The notes under the pieces are model-generated. The model saw nothing but the letters and a program-made list of their open reading frames with translations, made no database searches and had not been told where the DNA came from. Below are positions 16,357-25,011 of a stretch of 52,412 nucleotides of DNA, in pieces (position 1 is the first letter of the stretch; the number at the start of each line of letters is the position of its first letter). Origin of the DNA: Methylococcales bacterium. Lineage in GTDB: Bacteria > Pseudomonadota > Gammaproteobacteria > Methylococcales > Methylomonadaceae. Both the position numbers and the translations under genes were made by a program. The DNA is taken from NCBI GenBank assembly GCA_028714175.1, contig JAQTMV010000008.1:1-52412 (forward strand), read 5' to 3'.

Positions 16357-17769
16357 ATGAAATCCAAAGACGAGACAGAGAAGGTAGATCTAGCGCGCCG
16401 TGGCATTATCAAGACCATGGGTGTTGCCGCCACCGGCATGGCAGTGGCCGGTGTGACGTCGGCGGAGGCGGCCGAGGAACAGCAGTCTGCGGGCGGCGAA
16501 ACCAACCCCTATGGATCGCCTCCGGGCAGCGGCATCTCCATGCCACCCTACTACCTGCCGACGCCGTCGGTCAAGAACAAGAACAACTACTTTCCGCAGA
16601 GCGAGCCGCTTGGCCCGGACGAGATGCGCATCATCTTCATGGGCAGCAATCCCTGGCCGCCCCGCATGTCCCAGGCCGGCACCTGCATTATGGTGGAAAT
16701 GGGTAACGGCAAGCGGTTCTTCTTCGACCTCGGCCCCGGCTGCCTGCGCAACATCATCGCCAACCAGGTGCCGGTGCCGGAGATCAACGACATCTTCCTC
16801 ACCCACCTGCACATTGACCACTTCGGCGACCTGCCCTATCTGTGGCAATTCGCGCCGTTCAACGGGCGCTGGACGCCCCTGCGGGTCATCGGCCCCTCGG
16901 GCCGCACGCCGGAACTTGGCACCAAGGCCATGTGCGAGCACCTGAAGAAGATGGGCGCCTGGACCGCGCTGTTTTTTACTGGCATGCCGATGGCGGACGG
17001 CTACGAGATCGAGGTCGCCGAGTTCGACTACCGGGACGACGGCGGTGTCTGCTACGACAAGGACGGCGTGAAGGTGACCCACTGGCGCCGCTCCCACGGG
17101 GCGGACGGAGCCTCCGCCTATCGGCTCGACTGGAACGGACTTTCCTTTGTCTGGACCGGCGACGGCAAGCCCGACCAACTCACCGCCAAGTATGCCAAAG
17201 GCGTGGACGTGTTTGTCACCGAGATGGCCATCGACATGGTCAACCTGTGGGCCTTGAAGCAGGGTGTTGCACCCTTAATGGGGGCCATGACGATCGATAA
17301 TTACCACACGCCGCACTATGCCGTCGGCTATCTCGCCAACCTTATCCAGCCGCGGCTCGCCATGGCCTGCCACGTCTCCTATGACCGCGATCTGATCGGC
17401 GAGATGGTGGCTGGCGTGCGGACACACTACAAGGGCCTGTTCGCCTTTGGCGTCGATCACACCGTGGTCAATGTCACCAAGGATCACGTCTGGATCCGCG
17501 AGGCCGCGCTCCCCGAGACGACCAACACCGCTCGACCGAGCCTGGAGTGGATGATCCAGAACAACTTTGGCGGCAAGTTGCCGGCAGAAATATCAGGTAA
17601 GAATCCGATACTGGCCAATCAGGAACAGGCGGTCCGCGACCTGGAAATCGATCCCGCGCTGTTCACGCCCAAGGACCAAATGCGGCAATGGGCTCGCGCA
17701 GCGAGCTGGGGCGAGACGTTCAAGATCAGTCCGGCGGAAATGTTGGGCGCCCCGCCGGCCAAGAAGTAA
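16357..17769 (+). CDS. Tat-exported MBL-fold metallo-hydrolase, GntH-like
   Basis: A 470-residue protein with a twin-arginine-type leader (ARRGIIKTMGVAATGMAVAG, residues about 13-32) ending near SAEA, so probably folded and metal-loaded before export to the periplasm. The metallo-beta-lactamase zinc motif THLHIDHFGD is intact, with further ligands plausible at MACHVSYDRD and GVDHT. It resembles the proteins annotated as guanitoxin-biosynthesis MBL hydrolase GntH, a name that spreads by similarity; nothing here suggests toxin synthesis. It lies 12 bases before a COG0523 metal-chaperone GTPase, which hints that metal supply to this zinc enzyme or to the neighbouring sulfatases matters. Markedly GC-rich codon use compared with the housekeeping genes. 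Confidence 0.85.
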   Translation: MKSKDETEKVDLARRGIIKTMGVAATGMAVAGVTSAEAAEEQQSAGGETNPYGSPPGSGISMPPYYLPTPSVKNKNNYFPQSEPLGPDEMRIIFMGSNPWPPRMSQAGTCIMVEMGNGKRFFFDLGPGCLRNIIANQVPVPEINDIFLTHLHIDHFGDLPYLWQFAPFNGRWTPLRVIGPSGRTPELGTKAMCEHLKKMGAWTALFFTGMPMADGYEIEVAEFDYRDDGGVCYDKDGVKVTHWRRSHGADGASAYRLDWNGLSFVWTGDGKPDQLTAKYAKGVDVFVTEMAIDMVNLWALKQGVAPLMGAMTIDNYHTPHYAVGYLANLIQPRLAMACHVSYDRDLIGEMVAGVRTHYKGLFAFGVDHTVVNVTKDHVWIREAALPETTNTARPSLEWMIQNNFGGKLPAEISGKNPILANQEQAVRDLEIDPALFTPKDQMRQWARAASWGETFKISPAEMLGAPPAKK

Positions 17770-17781
17770 GGACTGTCGGCT

Positions 17782-18801
17782 ATGGACTCCATTGACCACG
17801 ACCTCGCGGTCGGCCCGCCGCCGATTCCGCTGACCATCCTCACCGGTTTCCTTGGCGCCGGCAAAACCACCCTGCTCAACCGCATCCTCAATGGTGACCA
17901 CGGTCTGAAGGTGGCGGTGCTGGTCAATGATTTCGGCGCGATCAACATCGACGCCGAGCTTGTCGTCGGCGTCGAGAGCGATGTCATCAGCCTGGCCAAT
18001 GGTTGTGTCTGCTGCACCATCCGCGACGACCTGGTCGAGACAGTGATGAAGACGATTAACCGGCCGGAACAGCCTGAATATATTCTGCTGGAAGCCAGTG
18101 GCGTGGCCGAGCCCGCCGGCATTGCCATGACCTTCAACAATCCCGGCCTGCGCGAGCGCATCCGGCTGGACAGCATTTTGTGCGTGGTGGATGCCGAGCA
18201 GATATTCGCCGTGCCGGAGTTGATGGAACTGAAGATTTTCCAGATGGCCTGCGCCGACATGGTGATCCTGAACAAGGTGGATCTGGTGGACCGCGATCAG
18301 ATCGGCGGGATCAAGGCGTGGCTGGACAGCCGCTTTCACCGCTACCGGCTCATTGAAGCCACCCGGGCCGAAGTGCCGCTCCCGGTCCTGCTCTCGGTCG
18401 GCCGCTTCGACCCGGCGCAACTCGGTGCCGGCGCGCACTCGGGGGAAAGCCGCTGCACCGACCCGAACTGTCGACACGATCACCACCGTCATGACCACTC
18501 CAGGGCATTCAGCACCTGGAGCTACGAAACCGACCGGCCGCTTTCCCTGGCAGCGCTGCGGGAGGCCGCCTCCCGACTCCCGGCGAACATCTACCGGGCC
18601 AAGGGCGTGATCTTCACAGCCGATGCGCCGGAGCATCGGGCAGTGCTGCAGGTCGTCGGCAAGCGCGTGGATATCTCGCTGGCGGACGAGTGGGGTGAGA
18701 GGACAGCGCGGACTCAAATCGTGGCCATCGGAGCGGCTGGGGTCATTGATGGTGAGACGTTGTGTGCTATGTTCGAGCAGTGCGTCCTTATGCCGTCCTG
18801 A
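17782..18801 (+). CDS. COG0523 (CobW/ZigA-like) metal-chaperone GTPase
   Basis: A 339-residue G3E-family GTPase. Walker A is GFLGAGKTTLL, the metal-binding CxCC motif is GCVCCTIRDD, the switch region is LLEASGVAEPAG and the base-recognition motif is NKVDLVD. A histidine-rich insert (HDHHRHDH) with nearby cysteines sits before the CobW C-terminal domain, which begins around FSTWSYETDRP. Members deliver zinc or other metals to client enzymes. Here the gene directly follows an MBL-fold zinc hydrolase and precedes two metal-dependent sulfatases, so those are plausible clients; that is inference. Confidence 0.92.
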   Translation: MDSIDHDLAVGPPPIPLTILTGFLGAGKTTLLNRILNGDHGLKVAVLVNDFGAINIDAELVVGVESDVISLANGCVCCTIRDDLVETVMKTINRPEQPEYILLEASGVAEPAGIAMTFNNPGLRERIRLDSILCVVDAEQIFAVPELMELKIFQMACADMVILNKVDLVDRDQIGGIKAWLDSRFHRYRLIEATRAEVPLPVLLSVGRFDPAQLGAGAHSGESRCTDPNCRHDHHRHDHSRAFSTWSYETDRPLSLAALREAASRLPANIYRAKGVIFTADAPEHRAVLQVVGKRVDISLADEWGERTARTQIVAIGAAGVIDGETLCAMFEQCVLMPS

Positions 18802-18931
18802 ATTCATTCGTTGTCCGCCGCAACGGCCCAAGACCGAGGCGTTCGACGGCAACTGGAAAGCACCGTCGCCGGAGCGGGATCAAATGAGACGACAAAGTTC
18901 AAACAATGAAAGGAAACGAAGAAGGATACAC

Positions 18932-19375
18932 ATGAAAACGGCAATCCATTCCATCACTGCTCTGCTTGTCATCGCGATGCTGCTCCTGGCTACCTGCTGC
19001 CAGACGGTAGCCACGACGCATACCCAGGATGTCGGTAGTCCAAAGTATCCGCCGTCCGACGAAAACGTCGATGCGGGCAAGATTGAAGAGCCACTCCGCC
19101 AGGAAGCGGCCAGGCTGGGTGCTGACGCACTAGGAGCTTGTCCGAGAACTAACATGCTTGTCAGTGGCTATCAATATGTAGTGCTTTTTCATTCTTTTAA
19201 GGCACTATATATAGTAGGCGAATTAGTTAAACGTTAGTTCTCGGACAAGCTCCTAGTCGTCGTCTATGACCGCACCCAAGTAACCGGCGCCTGGGTCACT
19301 GGGACGTGGAGGAATCGGTCCCTTCAGCCGATCGAAGGTCGTGTCGTGATCGCCGTCGCCATCAAGTACCACTGA
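18932..19375 (+). pseudogene. Small exported protein gene interrupted by a MITE
   Basis: The start at 18932 follows AGAAGGA and gives an N-terminal hydrophobic signal (SITALLVIAMLLLATCC) with a weak lipobox. The frame then runs through RQEAARLGADAL, where the 119-bp element at 19134-19252 is inserted. As it stands translation would run into the element and stop at 19235-19237. If the element and one CTAG copy are removed, the frame continues as VVVYDRTQVTGAWVTGTWR to IAVAIKYH and a TGA at 19373-19375, giving 106 residues. The restored C-terminal half looks like a small beta-rich periplasmic domain of unknown function. It lay between the GTPase and the first intact sulfatase and was probably part of that operon. 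Confidence 0.85.
19130..19256. mobile_element. 119-bp MITE with 20-bp perfect TIRs and CTAG target duplication
   Basis: The left end reads CTAG then GAGCTTGTCCGAGAACTAAC (TIR 19134-19153). The right end is the exact reverse complement (TIR 19233-19252) followed by CTAG at 19253-19256. The interior has no coding capacity. That CTAG is the target duplication, not part of the TIR, is shown by the host gene: removing one CTAG plus the 119-bp core restores a continuous reading frame. A 4-bp YTAR-type duplication is typical of IS5-family transposition, so a partner IS5-like element elsewhere in the genome is inferred; no transposase is present here. Confidence 0.92.
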
Positions 19376-19537
19376 CTCGGCGGCATTCAGACGGCGGCCG
19401 GGAGAGATCGAATTGGCCGAAGCGACTCACACGAAATTCGCCGGACAACAGCGGAAATGCTCAAACACAAGTAACAAGCACCACCGCTGGAACGAGCGCA
19501 GGGAGGCACCAACCTCAAGCAACGAAAGGAGATTAAA

Positions 19538-21985
19538 ATGAATACAACCAATCTTCAACAACGGCGGTTGAACACAGTACTCGGACTGTTGTTCACGGCG
19601 CTCATGCTGCTGGCGTTTTCGCTTGCCAATGCATGGGCAGGGACTCCCCGCAGCACGGTACTGCCCATGCCCGAGCCGCCATTCAAGGGCAAGATCGGCC
19701 GCACCTACAAGGATTCGCAACCGGACAAGATTCCGATCATCAAGGCGCCAGGCGGGGCGCCGAACGTCCTGGTCGTTCTGATCGATGATGCCGGCTTCGG
19801 TCAGTGGAGCACCTTCGGCGGGCAGATCCCGACGCCCAGGCTGGACCGGCTGGCGCAAGGCGGCCTGCGCTACAACAATTTCCATACTACGGCGCTGTGC
19901 TCGCCGACCCGGGCAGCGCTGTTGACCGGACGCAACCACCATTCAGCTGGCACCGGCACGATCACCGAACTCAGCGACGCCTATCCGGGCTATACCGGCC
20001 AGATTCCCAAAAGCGCCGCGATGATCTCGGAAATCCTGCGCCAGAACGGCTACAGCACCGCCTTCTTCGGCAAAAACCACAACGTCCCCGACTGGGAGAC
20101 CAGCGTTTCGGGTCCGTACGACCGCTGGCCCGGGCTGCAAGGTTTCGATCACTTCTACGGCTTCATCGGCGGCGAAGCGAATCAGTGGGCGCCGGCCGTC
20201 TACCGCGACCACCAACGGGTGGAGATGGAGGTACCGAAAGGCAAGGAAGGACACTACACGCTCAACGACTCGTTGGCGGATGAAACCATCAACTACATCT
20301 TCCAGCAAAAATCGGTCACGCCCGACCGGCCGTTCTTCGTCTATTACGCCCCCGGCGCCACCCACGCCCCCCATCACGTTCCGAAAGAGTGGCTGGACAA
20401 GTTCAAGGGGCAGTTCGACCAAGGCTGGGACAAGTACCGCGAGGAGGCCTATCAGCGCCAGCTCAAGCTGGGCGTGATCCCGCCAAACGCGAAGCTGACG
20501 CCCAGGCCCAAGGAGATTCCGGCCTATGACTCACTGACGCCGGACCAGAAGCGGGTGGCCGCACGGCTGATGGAGGCGTTTGCGGCATATACCGCCCAGA
20601 CCGACTACGAGGTGGGCCGCGTTCTCGATGCCGTGGACCAGATCGGCCAACTGCACAATACCCTCGTCTTCTGGATCATCGGCGACAACGGTGCCTCCAT
20701 GGAAGGCACGCCCTATGGCGCCTTCAATGAGATGGCGGCCATTGGAGGGATAGCGGAAGACCCGTCCTTGCTGGTGCAGAACCTGGATAAGATCGGTGGG
20801 CCGAATGCCTACAACCATTACCCGGTGGGCTGGGCCTGGGCCATGAACACGCCATTCCAGTGGGGCAAGCAGATCGCCTCGCACCTGGGCGGCGTACGCA
20901 ATCCGATGGTGATCACCTGGCCGGATCGCATCAAGGACCGAGGCGGCATTCGCACCCAGTTCCACCACGTCATCGATATTGCGCCTACCATTCTGGAGGC
21001 GGCGAAGCTGCCTATACCCAAGGAAGTAAACGGCGTCAAGCAGAAGCCGATCGAAGGCGTCAGCATGCTGTACAGCTTCAACCAAGCGGACGCCCCAAGC
21101 GCGCGGCACGTGCAATACTTCGAGATGCTCGGCAATCGGGCGCTGTACAAGGACGGCTGGATCGCCGCCGCCCGCCATGGCCGGCTGCCGTGGACGATGG
21201 GCTCGTATGATTTCGACAAGGACCAATGGGAACTCTACGACCTGACGCAAGATTTCAGCGAAGCTGACGATCTCGCCGCGAAATATCCCGACAAGCTCAA
21301 GAAACTTCAGGACGAGTTCTGGGTGCAAGCCAAAAAGTACCAGGTGCTGCCGCTGGACGACCGCCTGGCCGAACGCGGTGATCCCCGTTTGCGGCCCAGC
21401 CTGATCGAGGGACGAACCCAGTTCACCTACTACCCGGGGAGCGTACGGATTCCGGAAAGCTCCGCGGCCCCGATCAAGAACACATCGCACGTCATTACTG
21501 CACATATAGAGGTGCCCCAAGGCGGGGCTGACGGCGTCCTGGTAGCAGAGGGCGGCGTAGTGGGAGGCTTTACTCTTTATATCAAGGACGGGCGGCCCGC
21601 CTACGAATACAACTACGCCACCCAAAGCCGTTACAAGGTGGCCGCTTCCCAGCCTCTGATAGCGGGTCCGAATGTCATCCGCATGGCGTTCCGCTATGAC
21701 GGCGGCGGCCTCGGCAAGGGCGGCACCGCGGCGCTGTTCGTCAACGCGAAGAAGGTCGCCGAGGGCCGGATTGAACATACCGCCTGGGGTCGTTTTTCCG
21801 CCGATGAAACCTTCGACATTGGCCAAGACACGGGATCACCCGTGGGCGCGGACTATGCTTCGCCGAATGCGTTCACCGGCACTCTGAAGAAGGTGGAAAT
21901 TGATGTCCAACCGGCGAACCTAAGTGCCGCCGACCAAGAGGAAGTCCGAAGCATGGAGCTGAAAGCAAGCCACGCGATGGAGTGA
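19538..21985 (+). CDS. Periplasmic arylsulfatase, type I (815 aa)
   Basis: A type I sulfatase that should hydrolyse sulfate esters after its active-site cysteine is converted to formylglycine. A signal peptide covers about residues 11-34 (LLFTALMLLAFSLANAWA). The N-terminal metal site is VVLIDDAGFGQW and the modification motif CSPTRAALLTGRNHH has Cys121. The metal-binding DNGASMEG segment follows near residue 380, and a long C-terminal beta domain after about residue 600 ends in TGTLKKVEIDVQP. The start follows AAAGGAG. No formylglycine-generating enzyme or anaerobic maturase is in the window, so maturation must be supplied elsewhere. Its closest relative here is the pseudogene at 15016-15878. 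The substrate cannot be told from sequence. Confidence 0.95.
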   Translation: MNTTNLQQRRLNTVLGLLFTALMLLAFSLANAWAGTPRSTVLPMPEPPFKGKIGRTYKDSQPDKIPIIKAPGGAPNVLVVLIDDAGFGQWSTFGGQIPTPRLDRLAQGGLRYNNFHTTALCSPTRAALLTGRNHHSAGTGTITELSDAYPGYTGQIPKSAAMISEILRQNGYSTAFFGKNHNVPDWETSVSGPYDRWPGLQGFDHFYGFIGGEANQWAPAVYRDHQRVEMEVPKGKEGHYTLNDSLADETINYIFQQKSVTPDRPFFVYYAPGATHAPHHVPKEWLDKFKGQFDQGWDKYREEAYQRQLKLGVIPPNAKLTPRPKEIPAYDSLTPDQKRVAARLMEAFAAYTAQTDYEVGRVLDAVDQIGQLHNTLVFWIIGDNGASMEGTPYGAFNEMAAIGGIAEDPSLLVQNLDKIGGPNAYNHYPVGWAWAMNTPFQWGKQIASHLGGVRNPMVITWPDRIKDRGGIRTQFHHVIDIAPTILEAAKLPIPKEVNGVKQKPIEGVSMLYSFNQADAPSARHVQYFEMLGNRALYKDGWIAAARHGRLPWTMGSYDFDKDQWELYDLTQDFSEADDLAAKYPDKLKKLQDEFWVQAKKYQVLPLDDRLAERGDPRLRPSLIEGRTQFTYYPGSVRIPESSAAPIKNTSHVITAHIEVPQGGADGVLVAEGGVVGGFTLYIKDGRPAYEYNYATQSRYKVAASQPLIAGPNVIRMAFRYDGGGLGKGGTAALFVNAKKVAEGRIEHTAWGRFSADETFDIGQDTGSPVGADYASPNAFTGTLKKVEIDVQPANLSAADQEEVRSMELKASHAME

Positions 21986-22103
21986 CAGCCAGGGATGGCG
22001 CACCTTATAGACGGGTTACGCCCAAACCTTTATTCGATATGGCGATGGCTATTTTTGAGACAGACAATGTCGAATGAACATCCCCCAACAACAGGAGATC
22101 AGT

Positions 22104-23810
22104 ATGAACAGCAACAAAATCCAGCAGTTCTTCAGCAGAACTTACAAGACTCTCGTGTTCTCCTTTGTCGCGAGTATGGCCCTGACGATCCATCCGGCAG
22201 CGGCCGAAGACATCACCCGGGGAACCAGTACCGGCCAAACCACGGCCAAGGGCTACGACCACCCCAATCAGTATCTGTCCATGCCAGCGAAGACCATCGC
22301 TGACAACATGGAACCTGTGATCCCGCACCCCGATCAGGAAAAAGCGGCCCGTCAGAAGCTTGCTGAACTAGAAAAGAAGGTTGGCAAAAAGCCGAATATC
22401 CTCGTTTTCCTGATGGACGACGTGGGCTGGATGGATCCCGGCTTCAACGGCGGCGGCGTCGCGGTCGGCAATCCCACCCCGGCCATGGACAAGCTGGCGC
22501 AGGAGGGGCTAGTCTTGACCTCAGGGTACTCGACGCCGAGCTGCACTCCTACCCGGGCGAGTATTCACACCGGCCAGAATCCGCTGCACCACGGCCTCCT
22601 GTTTCCGCCGATGTATGGCCAGCCCGGCGGTCTGGATGGGGCGGTGACCGTCGCCAATATCCTCGGGAAGCTGGGTTACTTCACCCAAGGCGTGGGCAAA
22701 TGGCACATGGGAGAGAATGAAGCTTCCCTGCCGCAGAACGTAGGCTACGATGATTACTACGGTTTCCTGTCGGTCTCGGATATGTATACCGAGTGGCGGG
22801 ATGTCTACTTCAATCCGGAGATCGCCCTGAGCCCTTCCCGGTTCGCGATGATGCAGAAGATGCCCTTCAATCACAACAATGTGCACTGCGTGAAGGGGCA
22901 GAAGCAATGCGAAAACACCCACGAACTCAACCTCACCACGCTCAAGAACCTGGACCAGGACTGGACCGTTTACAGTGAAAAATTCATCCAGAAGATGGCC
23001 AAGGGCAAGCAGCCGTGGTTTCTCTATCACGCGACCCGCGGCTGTCATTTCGATAACTACCCCAACGGTCAGTACGCAGGCAAATCCCCGGCGCGCACCG
23101 TCTACAGCGACTGCATGGTGGAGATGGACGATGTTATGGGCCGCCTCGTCAAGGCATTGGAAGACAGCGGGCAGTTGGATAACACGATGATCGTGCTGAG
23201 CTCGGACAACGGGCCCGAATGCGAAGTGCCTCCCCACGGCCGCAGTCCGTTCCGCGGCTGCAAAGGATCGAGCTGGGAAGGCGGCGTGCGCGTGCCGACC
23301 TTCGTCTATTGGAAAGACATGATCAAGCCCAGGCACTCGGACGGCTTGTTCGATCTGACTGATCTCTTCAATACCGCAGCGTCCCTCGCCGGTGCGCCCG
23401 GCGTTGAGGTCGCCAAGTACGTGCCGAAGAACAAATACTATCTCGACGGTATCGACCAGCTCTCATTCCTGATAGCCGACAACGGTGAATCCAACCGCCG
23501 CAGCCGCATCTATACCGACCTGCAGTATCTCTCGGCAATACGCATCGACGAGTTCAAGTATCACATCGTGGTGGAACTGGAGCAGAATCTCTTTCACAGG
23601 GGCTACACGGGCGGATTCAGCGGCAGCTATGCGGCGGCACTGGGTGGGGGCACGATGACCAACCTCTATACCAACCCGCAGGAGGACGTCAGCGAAGGCA
23701 TCAGGCACGCCCCGGTCCAGTCAGTCTTGCAGGACGAGATGCTGCGTTATCAGCGCGTTTTGAAGAAGTATCCGCCCAGCAGCAAGATGGGCATTGAGTT
23801 GCCGAAGTGA
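22104..23810 (+). CDS. Periplasmic sulfatase, type I (568 aa)
   Basis: A second, diverged type I sulfatase. An upstream ATG at 22074 is in frame, but the ATG at 22104 is preceded by AGGAGA and starts a proper signal peptide (KTLVFSFVASMALTIHPAAA), so I place the start there. Metal-binding VFLMDDVGWMD, the formylglycine motif SCTPTRASIHTGQNP (Cys147) and SSDNGPE are intact. It lacks the extra C-terminal beta domain of the 815-residue sulfatase and carries extra cysteines (HCVKGQKQCENTHE) that may form a disulfide in the periplasm. It follows the first sulfatase by about 120 bases and is probably in the same transcript. Confidence 0.94.
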   Translation: MNSNKIQQFFSRTYKTLVFSFVASMALTIHPAAAEDITRGTSTGQTTAKGYDHPNQYLSMPAKTIADNMEPVIPHPDQEKAARQKLAELEKKVGKKPNILVFLMDDVGWMDPGFNGGGVAVGNPTPAMDKLAQEGLVLTSGYSTPSCTPTRASIHTGQNPLHHGLLFPPMYGQPGGLDGAVTVANILGKLGYFTQGVGKWHMGENEASLPQNVGYDDYYGFLSVSDMYTEWRDVYFNPEIALSPSRFAMMQKMPFNHNNVHCVKGQKQCENTHELNLTTLKNLDQDWTVYSEKFIQKMAKGKQPWFLYHATRGCHFDNYPNGQYAGKSPARTVYSDCMVEMDDVMGRLVKALEDSGQLDNTMIVLSSDNGPECEVPPHGRSPFRGCKGSSWEGGVRVPTFVYWKDMIKPRHSDGLFDLTDLFNTAASLAGAPGVEVAKYVPKNKYYLDGIDQLSFLIADNGESNRRSRIYTDLQYLSAIRIDEFKYHIVVELEQNLFHRGYTGGFSGSYAAALGGGTMTNLYTNPQEDVSEGIRHAPVQSVLQDEMLRYQRVLKKYPPSSKMGIELPK

Positions 23811-23851
23811 AGTGCGGTGGCACTGGCCTTTCTTGAACTCTCTATCACGAC

Positions 23852-23882
23852 CGATGCCGCCACGATGAACGCGGCGGCATCG
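23852..23882 (+). terminator. GC-rich hairpin after the sulfatases
   Basis: A perfect 10-bp stem (CGATGCCGCC at 23852-23861 and GGCGGCATCG at 23873-23882) with an 11-base loop lies 41 bases after the second sulfatase stop. There is no T-run after it, so it may terminate weakly or protect the 3' end. The remaining sequence to 24058 shows nothing further. Confidence 0.5.
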
Positions 23883-24058
23883 TTCACCTTCCTCGATGTT
23901 TGACTGGCCTGCCCCACCTCGAGGCATCGAATGATTAAATGCCACACGTTTCCGCTCACCGGCCAGTAGTTGCTGATAGCTGGAAAGGAAAGGTGTTGAT
24001 TTACATTACCCATGCCATAATCGGAAATAAATGAGGTGGTTTTATCTGAAAATTATTT

Positions 24059-24790
24059 TTATACCGGAGTCACCAAAAAGGCGTCGGCATAAATATCGGC
24101 AGATGCAGCGCCTTTGAGAAAGGTCAATTTTTTCATTTGATTGACCATGTCAGGATGACCGCAGAGAAAGACGCGCCAGCCTTTTATATCAGCAAGCGAA
24201 GCCAGCGCAACTTCATTGGCACGTCCCCGGGCAAAGCCTTGAGGGACATGATTGCCCGATATGCAAGGGATATAATGAAAATTTTGCTGCTGTTCGGAAA
24301 GTTGGCGCATCTCATCAATCCGGTAAAGATCTTCTACTTCACGACTGCCATGAAACAGATAAATGGGACCGGAATGACCCTGTGCAAGCGCATCAGTCAG
24401 AATACCCGCCAGTGGTGCCAGGCCGGTTCCCGTTCCTACCAGAAGTAGACCTTGTTCACTTCTTTCGGGCAGGTAAAAACAATGCCCGCGCGGTTCGGAT
24501 ACGGCGATGGTATCCCCAACTTTGATTTCATCATGTAGCCATTCGCTAAACCTGCCCCTCGGTAAGCGACGAATATGAAATTCCAGTGTATTGGATTCTT
24601 GCGGGATATTGGCAATCGAATAGCTGCGCGTTAATCCGTCAGCTCTCTGTAGATTAACAAATTGTCCGGCGTTAAATTCGAATGCATCCTTTAAAGCTAT
24701 GATCAGCAGCAGTGTATTTCTATTGAGCATTTCATTAACAACAACCGTGCCTTCGGTATAGAATTCCGATTGATCGGGCAGTTTAATCAT
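24059..24790 (-). CDS. FAD/NAD(P)H-dependent ferredoxin-reductase-like protein
   Basis: A 243-residue flavin reductase of the ferredoxin-NADP reductase superfamily, resembling the reductase modules of phenol- and methane-hydroxylase systems but without a fused 2Fe-2S domain. The FAD-binding motif is RSYSIAN (residues 55-61), the pyridine-nucleotide motif is GTGTGLAPLAGI (119-130), and the C-terminal CGHPDMV is the typical NAD(P)H half-site. It should pass electrons from NAD(P)H to an unidentified partner. It is divergent from a SufR-like regulator across a 221-bp AT-rich gap, suggesting control by that regulator. Confidence 0.88.
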   Translation of the reverse strand: MIKLPDQSEFYTEGTVVVNEMLNRNTLLLIIALKDAFEFNAGQFVNLQRADGLTRSYSIANIPQESNTLEFHIRRLPRGRFSEWLHDEIKVGDTIAVSEPRGHCFYLPERSEQGLLLVGTGTGLAPLAGILTDALAQGHSGPIYLFHGSREVEDLYRIDEMRQLSEQQQNFHYIPCISGNHVPQGFARGRANEVALASLADIKGWRVFLCGHPDMVNQMKKLTFLKGAASADIYADAFLVTPV

Positions 24791-25011
24791 CGTTGCTTCC
24801 TGATTATTTTTGTGGGTCAGTCATTATTGTTTCTTCAATAGTTGAGGCCAAAATGTAACCAAGCAAAGTTGACTACAGGAAAATAATAACAAATAAATCC
24901 AACTTAAACAATATAAAAATGTTATAAATAATATTTATTATATTCTGCTATTAAATACAATGTTTTTTGTTATACTTCAAGCTATAAAGCGCATTAGCAA
25001 CAGGAGTTTTT
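24791..25011. promoter_or_regulatory. Divergent intergenic promoter region
   Basis: This 221-bp, very AT-rich gap separates the flavin reductase (minus) from the SufR-like regulator (plus). It must carry both promoters, and binding sites for the regulator are likely here. I did not assign -35/-10 boxes or a palindromic operator with confidence. The regulator's ribosome site is ACAGGAG just before 25012. Confidence 0.45.

Noticed and set aside
17593..18852. A 419-codon minus-strand frame antisense to the COG0523 GTPase
   Set aside because: Antisense shadow of a well-supported gene; no motif and no ribosome site.
20531..21826. A 431-codon minus-strand frame inside the 815-residue sulfatase
   Set aside because: Antisense to a gene with clear sulfatase motifs; the opposite frame has no recognisable family.
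21838..21860. CCGTGGGCGCGGACT inside the sulfatase resembling part of the CRISPR repeat
   Set aside because: Only about 11 bases agree and it is ordinary GC-rich coding sequence for residues PVGADY.
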